From NCBI RefSeq assembly GCF_011392115.1, contig NZ_JAAJBT010000007.1, forward strand, positions 1-64,000: DNA of 64,000 nucleotides, written 5' to 3'. Under the pieces are notes generated by a model. The model saw nothing but the letters and a program-made list of their open reading frames with translations. It made no database searches and was not told where the DNA came from. Origin of the DNA: Flavobacterium difficile (lineage in GTDB: Bacteria; Bacteroidota; Bacteroidia; Flavobacteriales; Flavobacteriaceae). Shown one piece after another: positions 55,416-64,000 of this stretch (position 1 is the stretch's first letter; each line of letters begins with the position of its first letter). The position numbers and the translations under genes are program-made.

Positions 55416-58400
55416 ATGAAAAAGTACATTTATTGGTTTTTTCTATTCGTTTCCGCTGTCGGATTTTCACAGGTAACTAAATCGGCTATAGCCGGTACTG
55501 TAAAATCTACAACAGGAGAAGTACTTCCGGGTGCAGTAGTAGAAATAAAACACGTTCCAACAGGAACAAAATATTTTTCGACAACCGACGAAAAAGGAAA
55601 TTACTCTTCAAATTCAGTAAGACCAGGTGGACCTTACACCATTAAAGTAAACTACACAGGTTACAACGAATCTGTAATTGAAGAAGTGTCTGCTCCGCTT
55701 GGAAGTTCAATTATTGTTAATATTGAATTACAGAGCACTTTAAATGCTATTGAAGAAGTAAAAATTGTTGCAGTTAACGCTAAAGATGCCTATAACAAAG
55801 GTAAAACGGGTGCAGGACAACAATTTTCTACAAGAGAAATTAACTCCGTGCCAATTATCGGATCAAGAAGCATTAACAGTATTACTAAGTACAATGCAAA
55901 TGCTGGAAGTAATGGAACTTTTGGAGGTCAAGATTCTCGTTTAAATAACTTTACTATTGATGGTTCTGTATTTAATAACGGATTTGGTTTAGGTTCAGAC
56001 ACTCAAGCTGGAGGAAGAACTGGTTCTACAGCAATTTCTTTAGACGCAATTGAACAACTTCAGGTAAATATTGCACCATTCGATGTAAGACAATCTGGTT
56101 TTACAGGTTCTGGAATTAACGCAGTTACAAGAAGTGGTACGAACGAAGTTGAAAGTTCTGTATACCATTCTTTCAGAAATGATAAAAAAGAATACTTAGG
56201 AAACAGAGCAGGTAATATTAAAATTACTCCATCAAAATTTCAAGAAAAAATTTGGGGTGCTAGAATTGGAGCTCCAATTATTAAAGATAAATTATTCTTC
56301 TTTGGAAATTTTGAAACTATAGATAATACTAGTCCAGCTACAACTTGGACAGCTTCAGGCTCACCAACACCTGGTGCGCAAGTGTCTGAAACTTCTTATA
56401 CAGATTTGGTTAATGTTTCCAACTTACTAAAAAATTCTTTTGGCTACGAAACTGGACCTTTTGAAAATTTTGATGCTGTAAGAGAATCAAAAAAATTCTT
56501 AGCACGTATCGACTGGAACATCAACGATAATCATAAATTAACAGTTCGTTATGTACACCATGATTCTGGATCAGATGAATTAATTTCTAACTCTAACTCA
56601 GCTGGTTTTGGTAACAGAAGAACTAATGTTTTCTCTATGTCTTACAAAAATAGTGGATATGTTATTGAAGACAATACTAGATCATCTGTATTAGAATGGG
56701 ACTGGAAAATCTCAGAAAAATGGTCGAATAACTTTATTGCTGGTTACGACAAACAATTAGAAAATAGAGGTTTACAAGGTGGTGGGATTTTCCCAACTAT
56801 CGATATTAAAAGAGGAGCAAATAACTATATCTCTGCTGGTTTAGATCCATTTACTCCAGGAAACTTACTAGATTATTCAACACTACACTTTACCAACAAC
56901 ATTACTGGAAACTTTGGTAAACACACGTTATTATTTGGTGCTAACTTTGAAAGATTTGTTTCGAATAACAACTTCTATCCAGCATCAAACGGAGTTTATA
57001 TTTTTGATACTTTAGCGGCATTTGAAGGAGCGGTTGCTGAAACTGTTGCAAATGGCGGTGCCCCAGCAACTACAGCAGCTAACTTACCGTCTCGTTTCCA
57101 GTACAGATATTCTGCTTTACCTGGCGGTGCTGAACCTTTACAAGTATTAAAATCAAATAAGATTGATATATATGCTCAAGATGAATATAATGTATCTGAC
57201 TTTTTAAAGTTAACACTTGGTGTTAGAGCTACAGCTGTAAGTTTTAGAGATACTGCATTAGAAAATCCTGCAGTTACAGCAATGACTTTTGCGAATGGTG
57301 AAAAATTCAACACTGGTGAAATGCCAGATACGCAATACTTATTTGAACCTAGATTTGGATTCAACTTAGATGTAAACAAAAACAAAAAGACAATTCTTCG
57401 TGGTGGAACTGGAGTTTTCACAGGAAGACCGCCTTTAGTTTTCTTATCTAACGCTATTGGAAATAACGGAGTATTGACAGGTTTTATTGATGTAAGTGGT
57501 GCAGATTTAATTAATGGTGGTTACGGATTTACAGCTAATCCAGGTCAGTATTTCACACCAAGTACGCCACAGTTACCATCAACTTTTGATTTAGCTTTTA
57601 CTGATAAAGATTTCAAATTCCCTCAATCTTGGAAAACTAACATTGCTTTAGACCAAAAATTACCATTCGGATTTATTGGATCTTTAGAAGGAATTTACAG
57701 TAAAAACATTAACGAAGTTTTCTATTATAACGCGAACTTATCAGATCCAGTTGGAACTATCAGTAATGGTGGAGACAACAGACCTTTTTACTCGGGAACT
57801 GATGCAGGCGCAAGAGTAAACAACAATGTTTCTAATGCTATCGTTTTATCTAATTCTAATCAAGGTTACTTTTATTCAACAACAGTAAAATTAGAGTACC
57901 CTTACAAAAAAGGATTTTGGGGATCTATTGCCTATACTTACTCTAACGCACAAGATTTATTATCTGCTGGTTCTATTGCCGCAGGATCTTGGACAGGTGC
58001 TAGATCAGTTTTAGGAAATAACAACTTAGATTTATCTAATTCTAATAATAATACACCACACAGAATTGTTGGTTTATTAGGATACAAATTAAATTACGGT
58101 AAAAACTATGGTGGTTCAACTTCAGTAAATATTGGATATATTGGAGAACAAGCTGGTGCATTTACTTATACTTACGGAAGTGATATTAACGGAGACCGTG
58201 TAAATGGAAACGACTTATTATACATTCCAAACAATGTTTCAGAATTACGATTTGTAGACATCACTCAAAATGTTGGAGGTGTAAACCAAGTATTATATAC
58301 TGCTGCAGAACAAGCCGCTGCATTTGACAGATACATCGAACAAGATTCTTATTTAAGAGGAAAAAGAGGTCAATATGTAGATAGAAATGCTAACGAGTTA

Positions 58401-58736
58401 CCAATGTTACACCGTTTAGATTTATCTGTTACACAAGATTTCTTCTTAAAAATTAGCGGAAAAAAACAAGCTTTCCAATTTAGAGCAGATATCTTAAACT
58501 TTACTAACTTATTAAACAACGATTGGGGAGTTTCTAAAAGAGTAACCAATTCACAAATTTTATCAGTTAGAGAAGCGCCAAGTGCTGCAAATAATTACAC
58601 ACCTGGTTTACAAATGGCAATTCAAACAGATGACAATGGTCAGAGATATTTAACTAGAAATACATTCTCTAATAATTCATCAGTATTTGATGTTTGGCAA
58701 GCACAATTCACATTAAGATATACTTTCGGAAAATAA
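55416..58736 (+). CDS. Oar-like TonB-dependent receptor
   Basis: This 1106-residue outer-membrane receptor has a signal peptide ending GFSQ (residue 19), a carboxypeptidase-regulatory-like domain at about 25-105 (SAIAGTVKSTTGEVLPGAVVEI), a plug domain at about 125-240 (NNFTIDGSVFNNGFGLGS, IEQLQVNIAPFDVRQSGF) and a long beta-barrel ending in VWQAQFTLRYTFGK. The GxxFRNDKKEY-like section and the DVRQSGFTGSGINAVTRSGTN block are typical of Oar-type proteins. Such proteins take up large substrates with TonB energy or act in adhesion; the substrate is unknown. A TAATTTTG box lies at 55383-55390. A fasciclin lipoprotein gene follows 18 bp later. Confidence 0.9.
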   Translation: MKKYIYWFFLFVSAVGFSQVTKSAIAGTVKSTTGEVLPGAVVEIKHVPTGTKYFSTTDEKGNYSSNSVRPGGPYTIKVNYTGYNESVIEEVSAPLGSSIIVNIELQSTLNAIEEVKIVAVNAKDAYNKGKTGAGQQFSTREINSVPIIGSRSINSITKYNANAGSNGTFGGQDSRLNNFTIDGSVFNNGFGLGSDTQAGGRTGSTAISLDAIEQLQVNIAPFDVRQSGFTGSGINAVTRSGTNEVESSVYHSFRNDKKEYLGNRAGNIKITPSKFQEKIWGARIGAPIIKDKLFFFGNFETIDNTSPATTWTASGSPTPGAQVSETSYTDLVNVSNLLKNSFGYETGPFENFDAVRESKKFLARIDWNINDNHKLTVRYVHHDSGSDELISNSNSAGFGNRRTNVFSMSYKNSGYVIEDNTRSSVLEWDWKISEKWSNNFIAGYDKQLENRGLQGGGIFPTIDIKRGANNYISAGLDPFTPGNLLDYSTLHFTNNITGNFGKHTLLFGANFERFVSNNNFYPASNGVYIFDTLAAFEGAVAETVANGGAPATTAANLPSRFQYRYSALPGGAEPLQVLKSNKIDIYAQDEYNVSDFLKLTLGVRATAVSFRDTALENPAVTAMTFANGEKFNTGEMPDTQYLFEPRFGFNLDVNKNKKTILRGGTGVFTGRPPLVFLSNAIGNNGVLTGFIDVSGADLINGGYGFTANPGQYFTPSTPQLPSTFDLAFTDKDFKFPQSWKTNIALDQKLPFGFIGSLEGIYSKNINEVFYYNANLSDPVGTISNGGDNRPFYSGTDAGARVNNNVSNAIVLSNSNQGYFYSTTVKLEYPYKKGFWGSIAYTYSNAQDLLSAGSIAAGSWTGARSVLGNNNLDLSNSNNNTPHRIVGLLGYKLNYGKNYGGSTSVNIGYIGEQAGAFTYTYGSDINGDRVNGNDLLYIPNNVSELRFVDITQNVGGVNQVLYTAAEQAAAFDRYIEQDSYLRGKRGQYVDRNANELPMLHRLDLSVTQDFFLKISGKKQAFQFRADILNFTNLLNNDWGVSKRVTNSQILSVREAPSAANNYTPGLQMAIQTDDNGQRYLTRNTFSNNSSVFDVWQAQFTLRYTFGK

Positions 58737-58754
58737 TCACATAAATAAAATATT

Positions 58755-59756
58755 ATGAAACTAATAAATAAAATATCAAAAGCATTAGCAGTAATTACTG
58801 TGGCTTTATTATCATTCTCTTGCGAAAATGATTCAGAAAATGTTATTGAAAAATACCCAACAATTGTAGAAATTTTAGAAAAAGACCCTGCTAACTTTAG
58901 CATATTAAAAGCCGCTTTAATCAAAACGGATTTATTTAATACTTTTAGAAATCCAGGATCTTACACAGTATTAGCTCCAAGAAACAGTTCTTTTGAGGCA
59001 ATTGGTGTAACAGAAGCTTCTATTGCTACAATGTCTACTGCTGATGTTGCTCTTTTAAGAAGAAGATTACAATACCATGTGTTATCTATAGGAACTATTT
59101 CAGCAGATTTCCCAACAAACGGGTATGTAAATTCATTTTCTCCTTTCGGAACTTCTACATCAATTTCTTTAAGTTTACATACTAACAAAGCTTCAGGTAT
59201 AGTTTTGAATGGTGGCCTTTCAAATGGTGGTGCAACTGTTTTACAAAAAGACATCAACGCAAGTAATGGAGTAATTCATGTTATTGATGCAGTACTTTCA
59301 TTACCTAAAGTTCACAACTTAATTATTGCAAATCCTGATTTATCTAGCTTAGTGGGAGTATTAAGCTCTACACCTCAAACTTCTGTATTTATGGATTTAA
59401 CCAGTACAGCAACTGGTGCTACAAATGCATTGTCTCGTACTGTTTTTGCTCCAACTAATGCCGCTTTTACTAATGCCGCTTTTTTAACTGGACAATCAGA
59501 TGCTAATATTACAAAAGTTTTAAGATACCATATTGAAAACAATAACCGTAGAGCTTCATCTAGCACTTCTTTTGCTTCAACAGCTACTACGATTAACACT
59601 CAATTAACTGGTCCACAACAAACTATTACCATTCCAGCTGCTACTGTAAAAGTAGTAGATATTACAACAGTAAATGCTACTATTAGAACTGTAAATATTC
59701 AGGGTACAAATGGTGTGGCTCATATTATTGATAAAGTTTTACAACCAACTTTATAA
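58755..59756 (+). CDS. Fasciclin domain lipoprotein
   Basis: This 333-residue protein has a lipoprotein signal (ALAVITVALLSFSCEN, Cys23) followed by two fasciclin domains, at about 35-180 (SYTVLAPRNSSFEAIG, GVIHVIDAVLSLP) and 185-333 (RTVFAPTNAAFTNAAF, GVAHIIDKVLQPTL). Fasciclin domains mediate adhesion or binding at the cell surface. It follows the Oar-like receptor by 18 bp and is probably its co-transcribed outer-membrane partner; a functional link is inference. A terminator follows. Confidence 0.9.
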   Translation: MKLINKISKALAVITVALLSFSCENDSENVIEKYPTIVEILEKDPANFSILKAALIKTDLFNTFRNPGSYTVLAPRNSSFEAIGVTEASIATMSTADVALLRRRLQYHVLSIGTISADFPTNGYVNSFSPFGTSTSISLSLHTNKASGIVLNGGLSNGGATVLQKDINASNGVIHVIDAVLSLPKVHNLIIANPDLSSLVGVLSSTPQTSVFMDLTSTATGATNALSRTVFAPTNAAFTNAAFLTGQSDANITKVLRYHIENNNRRASSSTSFASTATTINTQLTGPQQTITIPAATVKVVDITTVNATIRTVNIQGTNGVAHIIDKVLQPTL

Positions 59757-59777
59757 TACGCACCTCTAAATATCTAA

Positions 59778-59810
59778 ACCGTCTTGATTCCTTTCAAGGC
59801 GGTTTTTTTT
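59778..59810 (+). terminator. Terminator of the receptor-fasciclin transcript
   Basis: ACCGTCTTGA (59778-59787) pairs with TCAAGGCGGT (59794-59803), one G-T pair, followed by eight T. Confidence 0.93.
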
Positions 59811-59847
59811 TATCTTATAAAATCTTACATTTACAAAAAAAACAAAT

Positions 59848-61293
59848 ATGGTATTAAGTAGATTTTGGCTCGTTATTTTTATTTCTTCAATAGTATTTAT
59901 AATTATAAGTTTATTTGCAGGAAACACGTATTCTGTTGATTTCGTTTTAAATGGAAAAAAAGACGATCCAATATTAATCTCAGAAAAATTTTTAACTGAA
60001 ATTCCTGTTTTTATAAAAGATAGTATTCAGAAATCGGAAGAAAAAACATTTACTATAAACCGTGATACTTTAAATGCCGATACCACTTATGTTTATAAAA
60101 ACCAAACTGTAAAAATTTACAGCGGGAAACAAAAATCGGATGGTTTATTACCTACTTGTAAAACCAGTTTATTTGATATTATCTTACCACTTATGGCTTA
60201 TTTAGCCTTCTTTTGTGGTTTAATGGAATTACTTATTATTTCTGGTGCATCAGAAAAATTAGCTAAAAAACTAAGTCCGTTTTTCTCAAAAATATTCCCT
60301 TCTGTACCTAAAAACCACGAATCCGTTTCGTACATGACTTTAAATTTTGCTGCGAATTTCCTTGGATTAGATTCTGCTGCCACGCCATTCGGATTAAAAG
60401 CCATGCAAAGTTTACAAGAATTAAATTCTGAAAAAGACAAAGCCAGCGACGCCCAAATTATGTTTATGTGTTTACATGCGGCAGGTTTAACGTTAATTCC
60501 CACTTCAATTATCGGATATCGAGCAGCAGCCAATGCCGCCAATCCAGCTGATGTGATGTTACCGTGTATAATTACCTCATTTATTGGAACTATAGCCGCT
60601 TTATTAATTGTAGGAATTAGACAAAAGATTAATTTTAAAAGCGCTACTTTGATAGTTGGATTAATGACAGTAATCGCGGCAATTGCTGGTTTATTATTTT
60701 ATGTCAACCGATTAAATTTAGTGGAAAAAAACTTTTTCACTTCTAACCTATCTGGGCTAATGTTAATTGCTATCATCGGAATTACTTTAGTTTATGCTTT
60801 TACTAAAGAAAGTAAATTCGTAGCACAAAAAACCACCATTTTTGATGCATTCGTGTCGGGTGCTAAAAACGGATTAACTACAGGAGTTACCATTTTTCCA
60901 TATGTAATGGGAATGTTAGTAGCCATTTCTTTTTTTAGAAATAGCGGTTTATTTGAAATTATGAGCGACGGAATTTCATTTGCCTTTTCAAACATAGGTG
61001 TAAGTAAACAAATTACAGATTCTTTACCTGTTGCGATGCTACGCCCTTTTAGTTCAAGTGGTTCACGTGGATTTATGTTGGATGCAATGAGTACTTTTGG
61101 TGTCGATTCGTTAACCGGAAGATTAAGTGCTATTTTTCAATGTAGCGCCGAAACCACTTTTTATGTAATTGCCGTTTACTTCGGAAGTATTAATGTGAAA
61201 AACACCAGATACACTTTAGGAATTATGCTTTTAGTAGATTTAATCTGCGTGATTACGGCTATTGCAGTGGCGAGTTGGTTTTTTGTGAAGTAA
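59848..61293 (+). CDS. Nucleoside recognition domain membrane protein (SpmA/SpmB-like fusion)
   Basis: This 481-residue inner-membrane protein contains two nucleoside-recognition (gate) halves resembling SpmA and SpmB of spore formers joined in one chain. The first half has ASEKLAKKLSPFFSKIFPSVP and NFAANFLGLDSAATPFGLKAMQ near residues 150-195. The second has VAISFFRNSGLFEIMSDGISF and MLRPFSSSGSRGFMLDA near residues 355-420. It has about ten membrane segments. The organism is not expected to sporulate, so the role is unrelated to spores and unknown; transport of a small molecule is a guess. A REP-type hairpin follows the stop. Confidence 0.85.
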   Translation: MVLSRFWLVIFISSIVFIIISLFAGNTYSVDFVLNGKKDDPILISEKFLTEIPVFIKDSIQKSEEKTFTINRDTLNADTTYVYKNQTVKIYSGKQKSDGLLPTCKTSLFDIILPLMAYLAFFCGLMELLIISGASEKLAKKLSPFFSKIFPSVPKNHESVSYMTLNFAANFLGLDSAATPFGLKAMQSLQELNSEKDKASDAQIMFMCLHAAGLTLIPTSIIGYRAAANAANPADVMLPCIITSFIGTIAALLIVGIRQKINFKSATLIVGLMTVIAAIAGLLFYVNRLNLVEKNFFTSNLSGLMLIAIIGITLVYAFTKESKFVAQKTTIFDAFVSGAKNGLTTGVTIFPYVMGMLVAISFFRNSGLFEIMSDGISFAFSNIGVSKQITDSLPVAMLRPFSSSGSRGFMLDAMSTFGVDSLTGRLSAIFQCSAETTFYVIAVYFGSINVKNTRYTLGIMLLVDLICVITAIAVASWFFVK

Positions 61294-61300
61294 ATTTCTT

Positions 61301-61329
61301 ACCTGCAAGGTTTTCAAAACCTTGTAGGT
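61301..61329. repeat. REP-like hairpin left of the RAYT gene
   Basis: A 29-base imperfect palindrome (61301-61314 with 61316-61329, one mismatch, single-base centre) has the core CAAGGTTTTCAAAACCTTG. It is 7 bases past the SpmA/B-like stop and 82 bases before the transposase start. Its reverse complement matches the hairpin at 61966-61994 in 28 of 29 positions. Confidence 0.88.
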
Positions 61330-61411
61330 TTTTCACAAACTCATACTATATATCCATCGACAAAACACTTTCAAGTTCTCTAGAACCGTTAAAGTTAAAA
61401 ATACACGCCAA

Positions 61412-61960
61412 ATGAAACTTGAAATTCTAGAAAAAGACAAAATTTACCATATTTATAATAGAGGAAATAATGGAGAAAATATTTTTACTTCTGATGAAAA
61501 TAAAAAATATTTTTTGAAACTCTATTTGATACATCTAGAAGATAACGTTGAGACGTTTGCTTACTGTTTAATGGACAATCATTTTCATTTTGTAATTAAA
61601 GTAAATAACGAAAAAAAAGTAACTCAAGCATTCTCGAATTTTTTCAACGCTTATGCGAAAGCATTCAACAAACAAAATGATAGAACTGGAAGTTTGTTCG
61701 AAAAACATTTCAAAAGAATACAAGTTGAAAATGAAGAATATTTAAAAAATGTCATTCAGTACATTCATCTAAATCCAAAAAACCACTTAGATATGGATTA
61801 TAAAAGTTTTACTTTTTCTTCCTATCAAACAATTCTTTCTGATAAAACAACAAATTTATTGAGAAATGAAATAATCAAATTATTTGAAAATATTGAAAAC
61901 TTTATTTATTGTCACGATTTTAAAAATGAATTTTTATTTGATAAACATCTATTAGAATAA
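61412..61960 (+). CDS. REP-associated tyrosine transposase (RAYT)
   Basis: RAYTs are single-copy, HUH-type Y1 nucleases linked to the spread of REP palindromes. The 182-residue protein starts with the family pattern KDKIYHIYNRG. The HUH motif is DNHFHFVI with His57 and His59, and the likely catalytic Tyr81 is in FNAYAKAFNKQNDRTGSLF. A conserved tail block VIQYIHLNPKNHL follows. The gene lies between two mirror-image 29-base hairpins, which are the presumed REP substrate. It has no other transposon gene, and no target-site duplication was identified. Confidence 0.9.
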   Translation: MKLEILEKDKIYHIYNRGNNGENIFTSDENKKYFLKLYLIHLEDNVETFAYCLMDNHFHFVIKVNNEKKVTQAFSNFFNAYAKAFNKQNDRTGSLFEKHFKRIQVENEEYLKNVIQYIHLNPKNHLDMDYKSFTFSSYQTILSDKTTNLLRNEIIKLFENIENFIYCHDFKNEFLFDKHLLE

Positions 61961-61965
61961 AAAAA

Positions 61966-61994
61966 ACCTACAAGGTTTTGAAAACCTTGCAGAT
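61966..61994. repeat. REP-like hairpin right of the RAYT gene
   Basis: This is a 29-base imperfect palindrome, 5 bases past the RAYT stop, in reverse orientation to the one at 61301-61329 (28 of 29 match). The pair brackets the transposase gene. Confidence 0.88.
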
Positions 61995-62039
61995 TAAAAA
62001 AATAATATTCCTTAACTTTACACTTCAAAACTCATACAA

Positions 62040-63641
62040 ATGGACTTTATATATCAAGAACCGTATCCAATTTTAAAAGACGATACAACCTACAAAAAAT
62101 TAACTTCAGATTTTGTTAAAGTAGAACAATTAGGCGATAGAGAAATTTTAGTTGTCGATCCGAAAGGATTAGAATTATTAGCTCAGGAAGCGATGGACGA
62201 TGTTTCTTTTATGTTGCGATCGGCACATTTACAAAAATTAAGAAACATTATCGAAGACCCAGAAGCAACAGACAACGACCGTTTTGTAGCTTATAATTTA
62301 TTGCAAAACGCAGCAGTAGCTGTAGACGGACAATTACCTTCTTGCCAAGATACTGGTACTGCTATTGTAGTGGCTAAAAAAGGCGAAAATGTATATACAG
62401 GTGTAGATGATGGAGAATGGTTATCAAAAGGGATTTACAATACGTACCAAAATAAAAACCTAAGATATTCGCAAATTGTACCGATTTCGATGTTCGAAGA
62501 GAAAAATTCAGGTTCTAACTTACCCGCTCAAATTGATATTTATGCTAAAAAAGGAAATTCGTATGAATTCTTATTTTTAACAAAAGGTGGTGGTTCAGCC
62601 AACAAAACCTTCTTATATCAAAAAACAAAATCACTATTAAACGACAAATCTCTTGAAGAATTTGTACGTGAACGTATTATGGATTTAGGAACCGCTGCTT
62701 GTCCGCCTTACCATTTAGCATTAGTAATTGGTGGCACTTCTGCGGAAGCAAATTTAGCCACAGTAAAAAAAGCATCTGCAGGTTATTATGACAATTTACC
62801 AACTTCTGGAAACATGTCAGGTCAAGCTTTCCGTGATTTAGAGTGGGAAAAAAGAGTACAACAAATTTGTCAAGAAAGTCAAATTGGCGCTCAATTTGGT
62901 GGAAAATATTTAACGCACGATGTTCGTGTCATTCGTTTACCTCGTCATGCGGCTTCTTGTCCGGTTGGAATGGGAGTTTCTTGTTCAGCTGACAGAAACA
63001 TCAAAGGGAAAATTAATAAAGATGGAATTTTCTTAGAGCAACTGGAGGTAAATCCTGGTCAGTTTTTACCTGCAACTGCACCTCATTTAGAACCAGCTGT
63101 TGATGTAGATTTAAATCAACCTATGTCGGAAATTTTAGCAGAATTATCAAAATATCCAATCAAAACTCGTTTAAAATTAAACGGTACTTTAATTGTGGCT
63201 CGTGATATTGCACATGCAAAAATTAAAGAATTATTAGATGCAGGAAAACCAATGCCAGACTATTTTAAAAACCATCCCGTGTATTATGCTGGTCCAGCAA
63301 AAACTCCAGATGGCATGCCTTCAGGAAGTTTCGGACCAACAACAGCAGGAAGAATGGACGTTTATGTAGATGAATTTCAAGCTGCTGGTGGGAGCATGAT
63401 TATGTTAGCAAAAGGAAACAGAAGTAAAGATGTAATGAATGCTTGTAAAAAATATGGAGGATTTTATTTAGGCTCAATTGGTGGACCAGCTGCTATTTTA
63501 GCTAAAGAAAATATCTTATCTGTAGAAGTTGTAGATTTTGAAGAATTAGGAATGGAAGCAGTTCGTAAAATTACAGTTAAAGATTTTCCGGCTTTTATCA
63601 TTACAGATGATAAAGGAAATGATTTCTTTGCAAATTTGTAG
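62040..63641 (+). CDS. Fumarate hydratase class I
   Basis: This 533-residue enzyme is the oxygen-sensitive, [4Fe-4S]-dependent fumarase of the citrate cycle, interconverting fumarate and malate. The cluster would be held by three Cys: candidates are in [22 protein letters not shown] and [14 protein letters not shown]. The N-terminal alpha and C-terminal beta parts are fused, as in FumA/FumB. The C-terminal block [20 protein letters not shown] is typical. The length is normal. It may also act on related dicarboxylates. It stands alone, just after the RAYT region. Confidence 0.94.
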   Translation: MDFIYQEPYPILKDDTTYKKLTSDFVKVEQLGDREILVVDPKGLELLAQEAMDDVSFMLRSAHLQKLRNIIEDPEATDNDRFVAYNLLQNAAVAVDGQLPSCQDTGTAIVVAKKGENVYTGVDDGEWLSKGIYNTYQNKNLRYSQIVPISMFEEKNSGSNLPAQIDIYAKKGNSYEFLFLTKGGGSANKTFLYQKTKSLLNDKSLEEFVRERIMDLGTAACPPYHLALVIGGTSAEANLATVKKASAGYYDNLPTSGNMSGQAFRDLEWEKRVQQICQESQIGAQFGGKYLTHDVRVIRLPRHAASCPVGMGVSCSADRNIKGKINKDGIFLEQLEVNPGQFLPATAPHLEPAVDVDLNQPMSEILAELSKYPIKTRLKLNGTLIVARDIAHAKIKELLDAGKPMPDYFKNHPVYYAGPAKTPDGMPSGSFGPTTAGRMDVYVDEFQAAGGSMIMLAKGNRSKDVMNACKKYGGFYLGSIGGPAAILAKENILSVEVVDFEELGMEAVRKITVKDFPAFIITDDKGNDFFANL

Positions 63642-63724
63642 TAAAAAAATGAAAAAACACCTTGTTTTTTTGATAATTACTTAACAAACAATTGTTAATA
63701 TTGATAGATATGTATGTTAATTTA

Positions 63725-63754
63725 TTGTAATCCATCAAAAAAAGAATATATTTG
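63725..63754 (+). promoter_or_regulatory. Promoter of the gene at the right end
   Basis: TTG (63725-63727), 19 bases, then TATATTTG (63747-63754) is an excellent Bacteroidetes promoter, 29 bases before the ATG at 63784. Confidence 0.82.
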
Positions 63755-63783
63755 CCATTCTAACTACCCATACGAACCAAAAA

Positions 63784-64000
63784 ATGAAAAAAATGAAAAA
63801 AAAATTATTAAATCTTTTTGTATTTAGCTTCAGTATTATTGGGTTTTCTCAATCTGATACAGATGTAAAGGAAATTACTAGAAGTTACGATATTGAATTA
63901 ATCAAAAATAAAATATCAGAACACAAAACAATAGAAAAGAATGAAAAAGCTAAAGCTTACGATTTCGCATTAAAAAATAACATTCCACTAAGTTATACAG
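63784..64000 (+). CDS. Secreted protein, N-terminal part only (possibly S8 peptidase)
   Basis: The reading frame runs off the end of the window after 72 codons. It starts MKKMKKKLLNLFVFSFSIIG with a signal peptide ending GFSQ. The next Met, at codon 4, is an equally good start. The mature sequence, with ITRSYDIELIKNKI and AKAYDFALKNNIPLSYT, recalls the pre-region of T9SS-exported subtilisin-like (S8) peptidases of Flavobacteria. That assignment is a weak guess because no catalytic residue is in view. It has its own promoter. Confidence 0.7.
   Translation, partial: MKKMKKKLLNLFVFSFSIIGFSQSDTDVKEITRSYDIELIKNKISEHKTIEKNEKAKAYDFALKNNIPLSYT

Noticed and set aside
60198..60542. 114-residue reading frame on the minus strand
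   Set aside because: It is antisense to the SpmA/B-like gene and has no upstream signal or recognisable motif.
61412..61960. Full IS200/IS605 insertion sequence
   Set aside because: There is no TnpB, and the RAYT sequence pattern and flanking hairpins fit a REP-type domesticated nuclease better.

Overview
The window looks like ordinary chromosome from a member of the Flavobacteriaceae, probably Flavobacterium or a close relative. This rests on the AT-rich sequence, on promoters of the Bacteroidetes type (TTG, about 19 bases, TAnnTTTG), on three large secreted proteins with type IX secretion (T9SS) sorting domains of type A or B, on an Oar-like TonB-dependent receptor, on an IPExxxVDY-family gene between rnc and pyk, and on the general gene complement. 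No rRNA, tRNA, CRISPR array, prophage or recognisable defence island was seen. Most of the window is core metabolism and housekeeping.

Layout. 1-420: an array of 80-bp tandem repeats. 0.4-3.3 kb: a TolC-type efflux protein, an unknown secreted protein and a Crp/Fnr regulator. 3.6-6.5 kb: purF and a PfkB-family kinase. 6.7-17.7 kb: two very large T9SS type A proteins, one a reprolysin-like metallopeptidase, which share a C-terminal module. 17.9-19.5 kb: recX and thiL. 19.6-26.2 kb (minus strand): purN, rnhA, a short KdpD-type kinase and a KdpE-type regulator, then the potassium transporter kup, a small unknown protein and an outer-membrane barrel. 26.5-30.9 kb (plus strand): acpP, fabF, rnc, the IPExxxVDY protein and pyk. 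31-35.3 kb: a T9SS type B repeat protein. 35.4-41.7 kb: lepA, dinB, a CYTH protein, an RlpA-like protein, a small membrane protein, 5-formyltetrahydrofolate cyclo-ligase and an AstE/AspA-like hydrolase. 42-46 kb: uvrC and a patatin/beta-barrel protein. 46.1-50.3 kb: an APC permease followed by hmgA and hppD (tyrosine catabolism). 50.5-55.3 kb: a possible small RNA, then a tight cluster of a DUF3108 protein, tryptophan 2,3-dioxygenase, an M23 lipoprotein and pgi. 55.4-59.8 kb: an Oar-like receptor and a fasciclin lipoprotein. 59.8-63.6 kb: a fused nucleoside-recognition (SpmA/SpmB-like) protein, a REP-associated transposase (RAYT) between mirror-image hairpins, and class I fumarase. The last 217 bases are the start of another secreted protein.

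How genes work together. The Kdp-like kinase/regulator pair sits beside Kup and a porin-like barrel with no kdpFABC in view, which suggests a potassium module built around Kup. HmgA and HppD carry out consecutive steps of tyrosine degradation, and tryptophan 2,3-dioxygenase lies nearby. The permease just upstream of hmgA may supply amino acids, although a terminator separates them. acpP-fabF-rnc follow the common bacterial order.

The most interesting items are the RAYT with its flanking hairpins, a separate family of short palindromic repeats at three intergenic sites, the Kup-centred potassium locus with an unknown 87-residue protein, an M23 peptidase in which a conserved zinc-ligand His is Cys, a candidate small RNA near 50.55 kb, and the repeat and paralogue structure of the T9SS proteins. 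I did not find a clearly new multi-gene system. All family calls come from reading motifs and no database search was run.
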